DNA from: Ameyamaea chiangmaiensis
GTDB taxonomy: Bacteria > Pseudomonadota > Alphaproteobacteria > Acetobacterales > Acetobacteraceae
DNA length: 47,737 nucleotides
Assembly: GCF_013376175.1 (NCBI RefSeq)
Contig: NZ_JABXXR010000009.1
Span: 1-47,737 of the forward strand
Direction: 5' to 3'
Position 1 is the first letter of the stretch. The number at the start of each line of letters is the position of its first letter. Under the pieces are notes generated by a model, which was not told where the DNA came from, ran no database searches, and saw only the letters and a program-made list of their open reading frames with translations. The position numbers and the translations under genes are program-made. Below, in pieces: positions 1 to 8,075 of this stretch.

Positions 1-236
1 CCCAGCGCGTCGGTCGCCGCTCGTGCAAGCCGCGCGCCATCCCGGGTCGGCCGCACGCCGCGCCCGTCCGGTTCCAGCAATGTCAGGTTCAATTCGGCGG
101 CCAGCTTGGACACCCGGCGGCTGACCGCCCCATGCGTCAGGGCCAGTTCCACAGCAGCCGCCCGCACCGAGCCCAGGCGGACCACCGCCGCGAAGGCGCG
201 CAGATCGTCCAACGACGGGATATCGGATCGCTTCAT
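1..236 (-). CDS. LysR-family transcriptional regulator, N-terminal part
   Basis: Reading the minus strand from an ATG at 236 gives about 78 residues that run off the window edge. The segment has the LysR winged helix-turn-helix pattern: LDDLRAFAAVVRLGSVRAAA followed by LTHGAVSRRVSKLAAEL. LysR proteins are DNA-binding activators that usually sit divergent from the genes they control, as here with the pdxA-type gene at 312. Two 14-bp direct repeats lie between the two starts and may be its binding sites. The effector domain lies outside the window, so the ligand cannot be guessed. Confidence 0.85.
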   Translation of the reverse strand, partial: MKRSDIPSLDDLRAFAAVVRLGSVRAAAVELALTHGAVSRRVSKLAAELNLTLLEPDGRGVRPTRDGARLARAATDAL

Positions 237-237
237 T

Positions 238-274
238 GGTCAGTTTTTATCACCAAAATAGGTCAGTTCATATC
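238..274. promoter_or_regulatory. Direct repeats in the LysR/pdxA divergent region
   Basis: GGTCAGTTTTTATC (238-251) and GGTCAGTTCATATC (261-274) match at 12 of 14 bases and are 23 bp apart, about two helical turns. They lie just upstream of the LysR start and before the divergent catabolic-type operon. Binding by the LysR product is inference. Confidence 0.45.
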
Positions 275-311
275 GATTTTCCTCCGGCACCGTTCCGCTA
301 TTCTCACCATC

Positions 312-1316
312 ATGACCGCACCATCCTCCTGCCACACCCGGCCGCTGGCCATCACGATGGGCGATCCCGCCGGGATCGGGCCGGAAATCGTGGCCCGGAT
401 GTTCCTGCGGCGACCGGCGCAACGGCGGTGGATCGTCGTCGGCGATCCGCTGGTGATGCGCCACGCACTGGCCGCACTTGATCCGGCGGCGCGCGTGCGC
501 CGGATCCCAACATCGGCGGAAGCCCGGTTCGATGACGGGGAGCTGAATGTCCTGGTGTCATCAGAAGGCGTTTCCCTGCCGCCCATAGGCCGGATCAGCG
601 CCGAAAGCGGCCGCGCCGCCTATGCGGCAATCATTGCCGCCATCCGGCTGGCAAAAACCGGTGCCGTCCGGGGCATCGTCACCGCGCCGATCCACAAGGA
701 AGCCCTCGCCGCCGCCGGCCTGCGTTACCCCGGCCACACCGAAATCCTCGCCGAGCAGGCCGGTGGCGCAGGTGTCGCCATGATGCTGGCGAATGAGGAC
801 ATCCGCGTCGTGCTGGTGACCACCCATTGCTCGCTGCGGGATGCGATCCGACGCGCCGATCAATCCGCGCAGATGGCGGCGATCCGCCTCGCCCACGCGG
901 GCGCGCGGGCACTAGGCATCGAACGTCCGCGCGTAGCCGTGGCGGGTCTCAACCCCCATGCCGGGGAAGGCGGCCTGTTCGGCGGCGAGGAAGCCCTTAT
1001 CATCGCGCCCGCCATCGCTCAGGCCCGGCGGGAGGGCATCGATGCATCCGGCCCCTGGCCCGGCGACACGGTGTTCATGCAGGCGCGCGAGAGGCGCTTC
1101 GACGTCGTGGTGGCGCAGTACCATGATCAGGGGCTGATCCCGGTGAAATATATGGGCCTGGCGCAGGGCGTGAACATCACGCTCGGCCTGCCCTTCGTGC
1201 GCACCAGTCCCGACCACGGTACCGCCTTCGATATCGCGGGACGCGGCGTCGCCGATCCGTCCAGCCTGGAGACGGCATTCGATTACGCCCTTCGCCTCAC
1301 CGGAGCCGCGACATGA
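312..1316 (+). CDS. PdxA-family 4-phosphate hydroxy-acid dehydrogenase (PdxA2-like)
   Basis: The 334-residue protein has the PdxA signature MGDPAGIGPEI near the N-terminus. It keeps the three metal-ligand histidine motifs GHTE, NPHAGEGG and YHDQG, and the C-terminal TSPDHGTAFDIAG. PdxA oxidises 4-phosphohydroxy-L-threonine in vitamin B6 synthesis. PdxA2 paralogues act on 4-phospho-threonate or 4-phospho-erythronate in sugar-acid catabolism. A LysR gene, a TIM-barrel gene and a cupin gene as neighbours, with no pyridoxine genes, favour the catabolic role, but no DUF1537 kinase is visible. The ATG at 312 is chosen because the family begins just before MGDPAGIG. Its stop overlaps the next start by 4 bp. 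Confidence 0.85.
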   Translation: MTAPSSCHTRPLAITMGDPAGIGPEIVARMFLRRPAQRRWIVVGDPLVMRHALAALDPAARVRRIPTSAEARFDDGELNVLVSSEGVSLPPIGRISAESGRAAYAAIIAAIRLAKTGAVRGIVTAPIHKEALAAAGLRYPGHTEILAEQAGGAGVAMMLANEDIRVVLVTTHCSLRDAIRRADQSAQMAAIRLAHAGARALGIERPRVAVAGLNPHAGEGGLFGGEEALIIAPAIAQARREGIDASGPWPGDTVFMQARERRFDVVVAQYHDQGLIPVKYMGLAQGVNITLGLPFVRTSPDHGTAFDIAGRGVADPSSLETAFDYALRLTGAAT

Positions 1317-1993
1317 TCCGACCCGATTTCATTTTCATGCTGACCCGCAACGACCGGACGGTGGAGAATGCGGCCGATCTGGTCGAAACCGCCCGAACCG
1401 CGGGGGTCCGCCATATCGGGTTCAAGGATATCGGCCTGCCGTTTCCGGCCCTCCAGGCGCTGGCGGCCACGATCCGGCAGGCCGGGGCGAAGATTTATCT
1501 GGAAGTCGTCTCGCTCGATCGCGAGAGCGAGCTGCGCTCGGTGCGGGCCGGCATCGCACTGGGTGTCGATTATCTGCTGGGCGGGACGCATGTCGATGAC
1601 GTGTTGCCGCTGCTGGACGGCACGACGATCCGCTATTACCCTTTTCCCGGCCGAATCAGCGGTCATCCCAGCATCCTTGAGGGAACCGAAGCCGAAATCG
1701 TGCGCAGCGCCGTCGATCTTGCCTCTCGGCCCGGCGTGCATGGACTGGATCTGCTGGCCTATCGGTTCGCTGGGGACGTGCCGAACCTGATGCGACGGGT
1801 CTGCGAAGCCGTGGCGGACAAGCCCGTCATCGTCGCCGGCTCGCTCGACCGGACGGAACGGATTCGGGCCGCCGCGTCGGCAGGGGCCGCCGGTTTCACG
1901 GTCGGCACGGCGCTGCTCGACGGCGCGTTTCCGGCGCCGCCGGATCTTTCGGACCAGATCGCCCATGCCCAGACTATCCTGTCCCAGATCTGA
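1313..1993 (+). CDS. HisA-like TIM-barrel protein
   Basis: 226 residues, translationally coupled to the upstream gene by an ATGA overlap. The fold pattern is a phosphate-binding beta/alpha barrel. There are strand-like segments (FIFMLTRND, HIGFKDIG, IYLEVVSLD), a GVDYLLGGTHVDDVLPLL segment, and a C-terminal PVIVAGSLD followed by GFTVGTALLDG, which resembles the phosphate-binding end of HisA/HisF-type enzymes. No histidine genes are nearby, so a role in isomerising or cleaving a phosphorylated intermediate made by the PdxA-like enzyme is inferred. The exact reaction is unknown. Confidence 0.6.
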   Translation: MIRPDFIFMLTRNDRTVENAADLVETARTAGVRHIGFKDIGLPFPALQALAATIRQAGAKIYLEVVSLDRESELRSVRAGIALGVDYLLGGTHVDDVLPLLDGTTIRYYPFPGRISGHPSILEGTEAEIVRSAVDLASRPGVHGLDLLAYRFAGDVPNLMRRVCEAVADKPVIVAGSLDRTERIRAAASAGAAGFTVGTALLDGAFPAPPDLSDQIAHAQTILSQI

Positions 1994-2007
1994 TGGAGAA
2001 CCTTCTG

Positions 2008-2370
2008 ATGGAAAAGATAAACCTGGCGCAGGCCTTTGCGACATTTTCCGATTACTGGAGCCCCCGCGTGGCGGGTGAGATCAACACCTCCCAAATCAAG
2101 CTAGCAAAATTCAAGGGCACGTTCGACTGGCACCATCACGAGCATGAGGATGAATTGTTCCTGGTCGTCTCCGGGATCTTGCGCATGCATTTCCGGGATC
2201 GCGACATCGACATCGAAGCCGGCGAATTCATCATCGTGCCACATGGGGTGGAGCATTGCCCCGAGGCCCTCGGCGATGAATGCCATGTTGTCCTCCTGGA
2301 GCCGAACACGACCCTCAACACGGGTAATGTGACCAACGACCGGACTGTGCCCACGCTATCCCGGATATAG
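2008..2370 (+). CDS. Cupin-domain protein
   Basis: 120 residues forming one small cupin barrel. Motif 1 is WHHHEHEDELFLVVSG and motif 2 runs from EAGEFIIVPHGVEHCPEA, giving the usual His/Glu metal ligands. An earlier in-frame ATG at 1993 overlaps the preceding stop, but GGAGAA at 1995-2000 sits eight bases before the ATG at 2008, so that start is preferred. It ends the LysR-associated operon. Small cupins of this type often act as isomerases or epimerases, or sequester reactive intermediates. The substrate is unknown. Confidence 0.75.
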   Translation: MEKINLAQAFATFSDYWSPRVAGEINTSQIKLAKFKGTFDWHHHEHEDELFLVVSGILRMHFRDRDIDIEAGEFIIVPHGVEHCPEALGDECHVVLLEPNTTLNTGNVTNDRTVPTLSRI

Positions 2371-2428
2371 CTGGGAAAGGGGCGGTCAGTAGTGTTCGGC
2401 CATCTTCGCGCATGCCCAATGCGACGAC

Positions 2429-4183
2429 CTACAATCCGAGTCCACGCTTGCGGCCGAGATTCCAGTCGACACTGCCTCCCGGCGACATCGTGCCGCTAAC
2501 ATGGCGGCCGAGCTTCTGCTCCAGCGCCGGACGCCACGGCACGAGCTGGAAGCCCAGCCCGTCATCGACCATCGCGAAGCGGCCGGAGGACAGATCGACC
2601 CGCTGGCGATAGACCCCCGAGACGATCTCGCCCTCCCGCGCGGGCCGGTGCTCCAGCCCGGTCTGCGCCGCCAATCTGGCAACCGCCTGATCAAGATCGC
2701 GCTGACGCAGGGTGCCGATCAGATCAGGTGCGAACACCACCCGTTCGCCCTGCCGCCGGGCCAGCCCCTCGGACGCCAGATGGTCGATCCGCCGCGCCAT
2801 CGCCGCGCGGACCTCCGCGCCGAAGCCCGCATTGGCCAGTGCCGGCTCTTTTGCGAGTAACTGGCGATCTAGCCAGGTTGCACCGGGTGCCGTCACCTGC
2901 TCGGCCAGCGTGAAGTCCGAGCGCGTCGCCAGTGACAGGCACTGCGTGCCTTTGGCATCCTCCCAACTCCGGGTCTCGACAATCGCACCGGTCCTGGCAT
3001 CGCCGGTCAACTCCAGATCGGGGAAGCGGACATGATGCGTCCGCCCGTCGGTGCCGGCTATGACCACGTAGCCGGAGCCTTTCAGTTCGTCATCCAGCCC
3101 GCGCTCGACCAGCCGGCCAATGACGGGATCGGCCAGCGTCTCGCCGTGGATCGCGAAACCCGCGACATCGGGTTCCACCCCGCCGCCGACCATCGCGCGG
3201 TGCATGGTCTTGATGATGTCGCCCCGGATGGAAAGATCGCGCAGCGTCGCCTCCAGCCCCGGCTTGAGAGCCCAGCGCGCTACCCCGACTCGTTCGGCCA
3301 GGCCAAGCCCTTCCAGCTTGGTCGCCCGGCCAACCAGCAGGCGCCGCAGTTGCGGGTCTTCGGCACCCGCGCCCGGCCGCAGATCGACGATGCCGCCCCC
3401 TTGGTCGCTGATGTCCTGCAGCGCGCGATCGAGGCTGGTCCAGCGGTCGGCGCCGATCTCCCTCTCCAGGGCGGTGCGGATGTCCTGTTCGCTGCGCGGG
3501 CCCAGCTCCAGCGTCACCCGTTCGGCGGCGCGGTTGTGCATGCCCTGACTTATATAAGCGCGGCTGATCACCAGATCCTTGCCGTCATCGGCCACGCCGC
3601 GCACCAGGATGTGGACATGCGGGTTGTCGGTGTTCCAGTGGTCGACCCCGACCCAGTCCAGCTTGGTGCCCAGGTCGCGCTCCATGTCCTGCATCAGTTC
3701 ACGCGCGAAACCCCGCAGATCCTCCATCCGCGCCGCGTCCTCGGGCGAGACGATGAAGCGGAAATGATGCCGGTCGTCGGAGCAGCGCTCCGCGAAGGCC
3801 TTGCTGTCCGCTTCGTCGGAACCGGCATCGAACAGATGGGCCCTGGCGCCGTCGCGGGTCACGCCCTCGCGCCTGAGATAGGCGATGTGCCGGGCGAGCG
3901 GCGCCGACCGGAAGCGCGTGCCCTGCTGACGAACAACGCGCGCCTTGACCACGACCCGACGGGCGTTGCCGCGCAGCCGCATGGATAGTGCTGCACGTCG
4001 GCCCCGCCCGAAACGGGAACCACCGCCGCCTCCCCTGCCCTTCGCGCCGAACCGGGTGCCGGTATGACCGGCCCTTTTCGCGGCACGCATGACCTCACCG
4101 ACGAAGGACTTCGGTCGCGCGCCCTGGTTGCCATGCTGGATGCGTCCGGGCCGGACAGTCAGGCTGTCATCGCGCGTCGCCAT
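2429..4183 (-). CDS. Relaxase/mobilisation nuclease with DUF3363 region (copy 1)
   Basis: 584 residues. The N-terminal third has a basic Gly/Arg-rich leader, then VVVKARVVRQ and the HUH-type motif around residues 182-191 (DHWNTDNPHVH), typical of VirD2-like relaxases that nick oriT and pilot the strand. The remainder matches the DUF3363 C-terminal region and ends in RKRGLGL. The start at 4183 is chosen for the GGAG in front of MATRDD; a longer reading adds 37 atypical residues. It lies downstream of a lytic transglycosylase and a TraF-like peptidase, as in mobilisation modules. It is about 120 residues shorter than the second relaxase (31026-33137), mainly through missing residues in the C-terminal half. 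Confidence 0.88.
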   Translation of the reverse strand: MATRDDSLTVRPGRIQHGNQGARPKSFVGEVMRAAKRAGHTGTRFGAKGRGGGGGSRFGRGRRAALSMRLRGNARRVVVKARVVRQQGTRFRSAPLARHIAYLRREGVTRDGARAHLFDAGSDEADSKAFAERCSDDRHHFRFIVSPEDAARMEDLRGFARELMQDMERDLGTKLDWVGVDHWNTDNPHVHILVRGVADDGKDLVISRAYISQGMHNRAAERVTLELGPRSEQDIRTALEREIGADRWTSLDRALQDISDQGGGIVDLRPGAGAEDPQLRRLLVGRATKLEGLGLAERVGVARWALKPGLEATLRDLSIRGDIIKTMHRAMVGGGVEPDVAGFAIHGETLADPVIGRLVERGLDDELKGSGYVVIAGTDGRTHHVRFPDLELTGDARTGAIVETRSWEDAKGTQCLSLATRSDFTLAEQVTAPGATWLDRQLLAKEPALANAGFGAEVRAAMARRIDHLASEGLARRQGERVVFAPDLIGTLRQRDLDQAVARLAAQTGLEHRPAREGEIVSGVYRQRVDLSSGRFAMVDDGLGFQLVPWRPALEQKLGRHVSGTMSPGGSVDWNLGRKRGLGL

Positions 4184-4429
4184 GGCCCGCTCTCCGCTGC
4201 GATGTGCGCCTGACGGCGCCCGGATCGTTGAAAAGATTAGGGAAATTGTCCGAAGAGCCGCAGGCGCTGCATCGTGAGAGGACAAATTCCCCAATCAAAC
4301 CAACCACATGCGGCCCCGAACGGGCGCTGCTTTTACCTTGCCGTCCTTCCTTCCGTTGCCTGCCTCCCCCCGGCACCCCATCCCCAAGGCACCCGTAGGC
4401 CGCCAGCGCCCGATGGACCGGAACGGGGG

Positions 4430-5134
4430 TCATCGACGTGCTTCCCCATGCCCTGAGGCGATGAACAGACCGGCCGATTGCGGGGCAAGCGCCGTCCAGT
4501 CAGTCGGGCGGGGACCGGATGAACGTGCCGGATCGTGCGGGCTTTCGACAGGCCGGGACGCCTCGCCCGTGCGCAGGAATGAGGCCGGAAAGAGGGAGGA
4601 AACCTGCCACAATGGTACAGCCGAAGCACTGACAGCGATGTCATCGGCAGGCGGAAGAGCCAGCTGCGCGCTGACCGATGCGACGTAATTCCGCGTCTCG
4701 ACAGGAAGCGGCCGACCGGTCGCGAGATGTTCGTCATAGCGCGCGGGACCGGCATTATAGGCAGCAAGAAAACCGGCCTCGCCGTAGCGGTCCCGCATCC
4801 AGCGCAGATAGGTCGCCCCCGCCAGAATGTTGTCGTGCGGATCGAAGGGATCGTCGCCGAGGCCGAGCGACGTGTGCAGGCTGGCCCATGTTCCGGGCAT
4901 CACCTGCATGAGCCCCATAGCACCCGCCGACGACACGGCATGCGCATCGCCCCTACTCTCGGCGTGCAGGACGGCAGCAATCCATGCGGCCGGAATCCGC
5001 GCGCGCGTGGCGGCTTCCGCGATCATGTCGGCGTAGGGATCAGCGGCCGCGACATGCCCCGGTATCGTCAATGAAACGACGGTCGGAAGCACGATACAGA
5101 GCAGACGGAGCGCCGCCTTACCGCCGGTCATCAC
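4430..5134 (-). CDS. Lytic transglycosylase (VirB1/SLT-type)
   Basis: 234 residues with an N-terminal signal peptide (hydrophobic segment ending in HVAAA) and an SLT domain. The catalytic Glu lies in AVLHAESRGDAHAVSSAGAMG, followed by GLMQVMPGTW and FLAAYNAGP, the standard lysozyme-like motifs. Such enzymes open peptidoglycan locally for conjugation machinery. The start overlaps the 3' end of the DUF736 gene by 17 bp; a second Met lies one codon in. No trb or virB channel genes remain nearby, so it may serve a mating channel provided in trans. Confidence 0.88.
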   Translation of the reverse strand: MMTGGKAALRLLCIVLPTVVSLTIPGHVAAADPYADMIAEAATRARIPAAWIAAVLHAESRGDAHAVSSAGAMGLMQVMPGTWASLHTSLGLGDDPFDPHDNILAGATYLRWMRDRYGEAGFLAAYNAGPARYDEHLATGRPLPVETRNYVASVSAQLALPPADDIAVSASAVPLWQVSSLFPASFLRTGEASRPVESPHDPARSSGPRPTDWTALAPQSAGLFIASGHGEARR

Positions 5135-5456
5135 GCTTCACCGGGCGGCTCCAGACCAGATGAAAGGCACGCCCCTGACGATCGGACTGGAACAGGTTGG
5201 CGCGGATCGGCTGCGCCAGCATGGGGTCATCGAGAACGAGCGAGAGATAGGTGCCCGCCTTCTCGCCGGTGCGTTTCCACCCCGCGCCGACCTCCGGTCC
5301 GGCATCGGCGTCACCAAGATGGATGCGATAGTCGGGCGCATGCTCGGCGTCCGACGATGTCGCCGGCACGATCGTCAGTTCAACGTCGAGGGCGAGCGTG
5401 CGCAGGCGACCGGCAAAGCCGTCAGCCGTGCGCGTGAAAGTACCGATCTGGGCCAT
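5118..5456 (-). CDS. DUF736 family protein (copy 1)
   Basis: 112 residues beginning MAQIGTFTRTADGFAGRLRTL, the typical DUF736 opening, and ending near HLVWSRP, the typical close. A second DUF736 gene lies at 12619-12945. The family is common on alphaproteobacterial plasmids and integrative elements and has no established activity. This copy lies between the TraF-like peptidase (1-bp gap) and the transglycosylase (17-bp overlap), so it is co-transcribed with transfer genes. The start at 5456 is set by the conserved MAQIGTF; an upstream extension looks non-coding. Confidence 0.85.
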   Translation of the reverse strand: MAQIGTFTRTADGFAGRLRTLALDVELTIVPATSSDAEHAPDYRIHLGDADAGPEVGAGWKRTGEKAGTYLSLVLDDPMLAQPIRANLFQSDRQGRAFHLVWSRPVKRDDRR

Positions 5457-5457
5457 G

Positions 5458-6000
5458 TCAGCCTCGTTTCTGGTTGGGGTTGAGAGACATCGGTGACGCC
5501 ATGAGCCACAGTGGCTGGGCGCGGCCGAGCACTGCATCGACCGGCAGGACGCCGAAATAGCGGCCGTCGAGACTGGTCGGGACTGCCGGGTTCATGACGA
5601 AAATCTGCCCGGGCAGGACGTGCCGGCATCCCTGCCAGACCGGCAGCGGACGGCCGCGATGATCGCGGGCCAACGCATCGCCAAGCACCGTGCCATCGAC
5701 CGAAACGACGGTGCCGATCCGGCAGACCAATTGCCCCGGCAGTGCCGCAACCGGCTTGAGCAGTGGCACACCGAGCGGCAGATAGCCGCCGTGCGCCAGC
5801 ATCGTGGCAATGTCGGAGGGTGGCCGGATCGCGATCAGGTCGCCGACATGCAATGAGCGGGCCGATTGCAGGCGATACAGCCCGACCGGCGTGCTGGCGG
5901 TGGCATTCCAGATCAGGCGGGGCGCCGGATGGATCGCCAATGACGTGCCGGCACCGAGGACTGCGAAATACGTGGTGAAGAACCAGCCGAAGCGCGTCAT
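5458..6000 (-). CDS. TraF-like S26 family signal peptidase
   Basis: 180 residues. An N-terminal membrane segment (FGWFFTTYFAVLGAGTSLA) is followed by NATASTPVGLYR, which holds the catalytic Ser of the type I peptidase fold, and then GVPLLKPVAALPGQ with the general-base Lys. FVMNPAVPTSLDGRYFG near the end matches the conserved C-terminal box of TraF. In conjugation systems TraF matures the pilin subunit. Its start overlaps the DUF2840 stop by 4 bp (ATGA). No pilin gene is present in the window. Confidence 0.88.
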   Translation of the reverse strand: MTRFGWFFTTYFAVLGAGTSLAIHPAPRLIWNATASTPVGLYRLQSARSLHVGDLIAIRPPSDIATMLAHGGYLPLGVPLLKPVAALPGQLVCRIGTVVSVDGTVLGDALARDHRGRPLPVWQGCRHVLPGQIFVMNPAVPTSLDGRYFGVLPVDAVLGRAQPLWLMASPMSLNPNQKRG

Positions 6001-6461
6001 GATACCGCCCTCCGGCGCAACCAGGCATCATGGCGGTCGCGCGTGTAGGGGCGTGGTGCCTGCCCGGCGAGCATCCGATTGTGCAGATGCCGCCAATGCT
6101 CGGGGGCCACGTCGACTGGGTCGATACCGGTCGCCTCGATGCGATCGATCACTTCGAGCACCAGCCGGACCTTCGGCCAGCCGCTCTGGCGCAGCAGGCT
6201 TTCACCACCAGGGCGCACGAACGGCACCGTCTGATACGGCTCGCCGGGACGGGTAACGCGCACGATGTCGATGCAGGACACCACCGTGCCGTAATCGTTC
6301 GCTGCCCAGCGCAGGAAGGCGAACACGGCGTCCGGAGGAAAGCTCAGTATCCGTCGGCGACGATCAAGAATCTGCTCATGGGCGACTGGACCAAAGCGGA
6401 TCCAGTGCTCGATGCGCTTCTCGATCCAGGTCAGTTCGACATGAGCGAGGGTGTCGTTCAT
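5997..6461 (-). CDS. DUF2840 domain protein (copy 1)
   Basis: 154 residues starting VELTWIEKRIEHWIRFG and containing VFAFLRWAANDYGTVVS and DPVDVAPEHWRHLHNRMLAG, the DUF2840 landmarks. Function is unknown; it is routinely found between partition-type genes and traF on alphaproteobacterial elements. It overlaps both neighbours by 4 bp. A paralogue at 33893-34369 keeps the same landmarks, so the gene was present in two mobilisation modules. Confidence 0.85.
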   Translation of the reverse strand: MNDTLAHVELTWIEKRIEHWIRFGPVAHEQILDRRRRILSFPPDAVFAFLRWAANDYGTVVSCIDIVRVTRPGEPYQTVPFVRPGGESLLRQSGWPKVRLVLEVIDRIEATGIDPVDVAPEHWRHLHNRMLAGQAPRPYTRDRHDAWLRRRAVS

Positions 6462-6700
6462 GGCACATCTCCAGAGGTATCGGGGAACTCGCGGGCCAGC
6501 AGCACGCGCAGCATGTCGGCGACCGTGATGCCGCGCTGGAACGCCGCGACCTTGAGGCGGGCGCGGAGCGCCGGCGTAACGTCGATGGTCAGCCGGGCGG
6601 TAAAACGGTTGGGGGTCGCAGGCTTCTCCGGCGCCCTGACCCAGCGCTCAGGATCGGCGGGACGCGCGGCGAAACCGGGCGGCGTGCGACGTTCCGTCAT
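6458..6700 (-). CDS. Small ribbon-helix-helix-like protein
   Basis: 80 residues. The C-terminal half (RFTARLTIDVTPALRARLKVAAFQRGITVADMLRVLLAREF) has the strand-helix-helix pattern of CopG/ParG-type ribbon-helix-helix DNA-binding proteins; the N-terminal part is Pro-rich and probably flexible. ATGA overlaps join it to the methyltransferase upstream and DUF2840 downstream. Lying in a parA operon that has no adjacent ParB, it could be the centromere-binding partner of ParA. This is inference. Confidence 0.7.
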   Translation of the reverse strand: MTERRTPPGFAARPADPERWVRAPEKPATPNRFTARLTIDVTPALRARLKVAAFQRGITVADMLRVLLAREFPDTSGDVP

Positions 6701-7440
6701 GGCGAAATTCCTTCACCGAGCGGCAGCACGGACGCGATACGGTCACGCGCCTTCTGCGCCATGACAGGATCGATCTCGCAGCCGACATAGCGCCGGCCAG
6801 CCAATCGGCAGGCGACACCGGCCGCACCCGATCCGGCGAACCAGTCACCCACCAGACCGCCCGGCGGGCAGCTCGTACGGATCAGGATCTCCAGCAGGGC
6901 CACCGGCTTCTCGGTGGGATGGATGGCGCGGCCATGCGCATTGCGGACCGGAATCACGGAACGCATCAGGCGCGGGCCGCCATCCTCGCTGACGTAATGG
7001 CCGGCATCGATCTGCCCCATATGCGGCGGCCGGTGTTTCCGCCGGACCGTGCGCGCCCGAGCGTCGGGCGTGGTCGGGACCGAGTTGTAAACGGCACGCC
7101 AGGGCGTATCGTCGCGATAGAACTGGACGAGCAATTCATGCACGCGGCGGAAACGGTCGGCATGGAAGCTGGAACCGTTCTGCTTCTCCCAGACCAGTTC
7201 CTGGGCATATTTCCAGCCCGCATTCCGGAATGCGGCGCTGGATGCAAGAAAGCTCCGCAGTGAACCGAACACCCAGAGCGAGCCACTCGGTTTCAGGGCG
7301 GCGAGCGCCTTGCCCGGCCAGTCCGGCACGCATCGGTCCCATGCGAGCGACGTATCGCCATAGGGGGGATCGACCAGGATCATGTCGTAGGGGCCGTGCC
7401 AGGGCATCAGGAGCGCGCTGTCGCCGGTCAGGAGGGTCAT
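6697..7440 (-). CDS. Site-specific DNA methyltransferase (N6-adenine/N4-cytosine type)
   Basis: 247 residues. The catalytic motif DPPY is at residues 24-27 (YDMILVDPPYGDTSLAWD). The SAM-binding motif FAGSGAAGVAC comes late, after HPTEKPVALLEILI, so the order is that of beta-class enzymes. No restriction endonuclease is adjacent: it is an orphan enzyme inside a replication/partition/mobilisation operon, overlapping parA upstream and the RHH gene downstream by 4 bp each. A role in protecting the element or marking replication state is inference. The target sequence cannot be read from the gene. Confidence 0.9.
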   Translation of the reverse strand: MTLLTGDSALLMPWHGPYDMILVDPPYGDTSLAWDRCVPDWPGKALAALKPSGSLWVFGSLRSFLASSAAFRNAGWKYAQELVWEKQNGSSFHADRFRRVHELLVQFYRDDTPWRAVYNSVPTTPDARARTVRRKHRPPHMGQIDAGHYVSEDGGPRLMRSVIPVRNAHGRAIHPTEKPVALLEILIRTSCPPGGLVGDWFAGSGAAGVACRLAGRRYVGCEIDPVMAQKARDRIASVLPLGEGISP

Positions 7441-8075
7441 GGCACCAGTCCCCCGATCTCGGCCGTCAGGGCGGCGATTTCGCGGGCTGCGATCCCGTGC
7501 GGGCGCAGGTCGCAGACCAGGCGGCCGGTGCGCGCGGCGTCGGCGAAAGCAATCCGCTGGCCGATCCGCGCCGCTAGAGCGGCAGGCTCATGCCCCACCA
7601 GCGCGAGCCGCGTTTCGCGGGCAATGACCGTGCGTGCGGCGCAGCGGTTGAGTACGAAACGGGCCAGCAGGCCGGGACGGAAGAAGCGCGCGTCCTCCAG
7701 CAACCGCAGCATCTCGGCCGAGGCCCAGCCGTCGAATGGCGAGGGCTGGGCCGGAATCAGCACCAAGTCGGCAGCCAGCAGGGCGGAGCGCAGCAGTGCT
7801 GCCACCCGAGGCGGACCGTCGATGACGACGTGGTCCACCCCCTGCGCCAGTTCCGGCGCTTCGTGGTGGAGTGTGTCGCGTGCCAGCCCGATCACGCCGA
7901 ACAGCCGGGGCAGTCCTTCCCGCGCGCGCTGCGCCGACCAGTCCAGCGCCGAGCCCTGCGGGTCGGCGTCGATGACCGTCACGCGCTGGCCTTCCCGAGC
8001 CCATTGGCCTGCGAGATGCAGCGCCAGCGTCGTCTTGCCGACGCCGCCCTTCTGGTTGAGGAAGGCCACGATCAT
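7437..8075 (-). CDS. parA: ParA-family partition ATPase
   Basis: 212 residues. The deviant Walker A KGGVGKTT is at residues 9-16, followed by VIDADPQGSALDW and the switch segment HVVIDGPPR. This is a short, ParA type Ib-like protein without an N-terminal HTH. The ATG at 8075 overlaps the repA stop (ATGA) and follows a GGAGAGG sequence, so it is preferred over an upstream alternative. ParA moves plasmid copies by dynamic DNA-bound ATPase gradients with a centromere-binding partner. Candidates here are the RHH protein at 6458-6700 or the ParB at 22150-24207. Confidence 0.92.
   Translation of the reverse strand: MIVAFLNQKGGVGKTTLALHLAGQWAREGQRVTVIDADPQGSALDWSAQRAREGLPRLFGVIGLARDTLHHEAPELAQGVDHVVIDGPPRVAALLRSALLAADLVLIPAQPSPFDGWASAEMLRLLEDARFFRPGLLARFVLNRCAARTVIARETRLALVGHEPAALAARIGQRIAFADAARTGRLVCDLRPHGIAAREIAALTAEIGGLVP

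Noticed and set aside
4184-4429. oriT defined by a shared TTAGGGAAA with 33255-33270
   Set aside because: The two copies have opposite orientation relative to their relaxase genes and no surrounding similarity.
4500-4520. Third att-like copy GCGGGGACCGGAT
   Set aside because: It lies inside the transglycosylase coding region with a mismatch at the core; probably chance.
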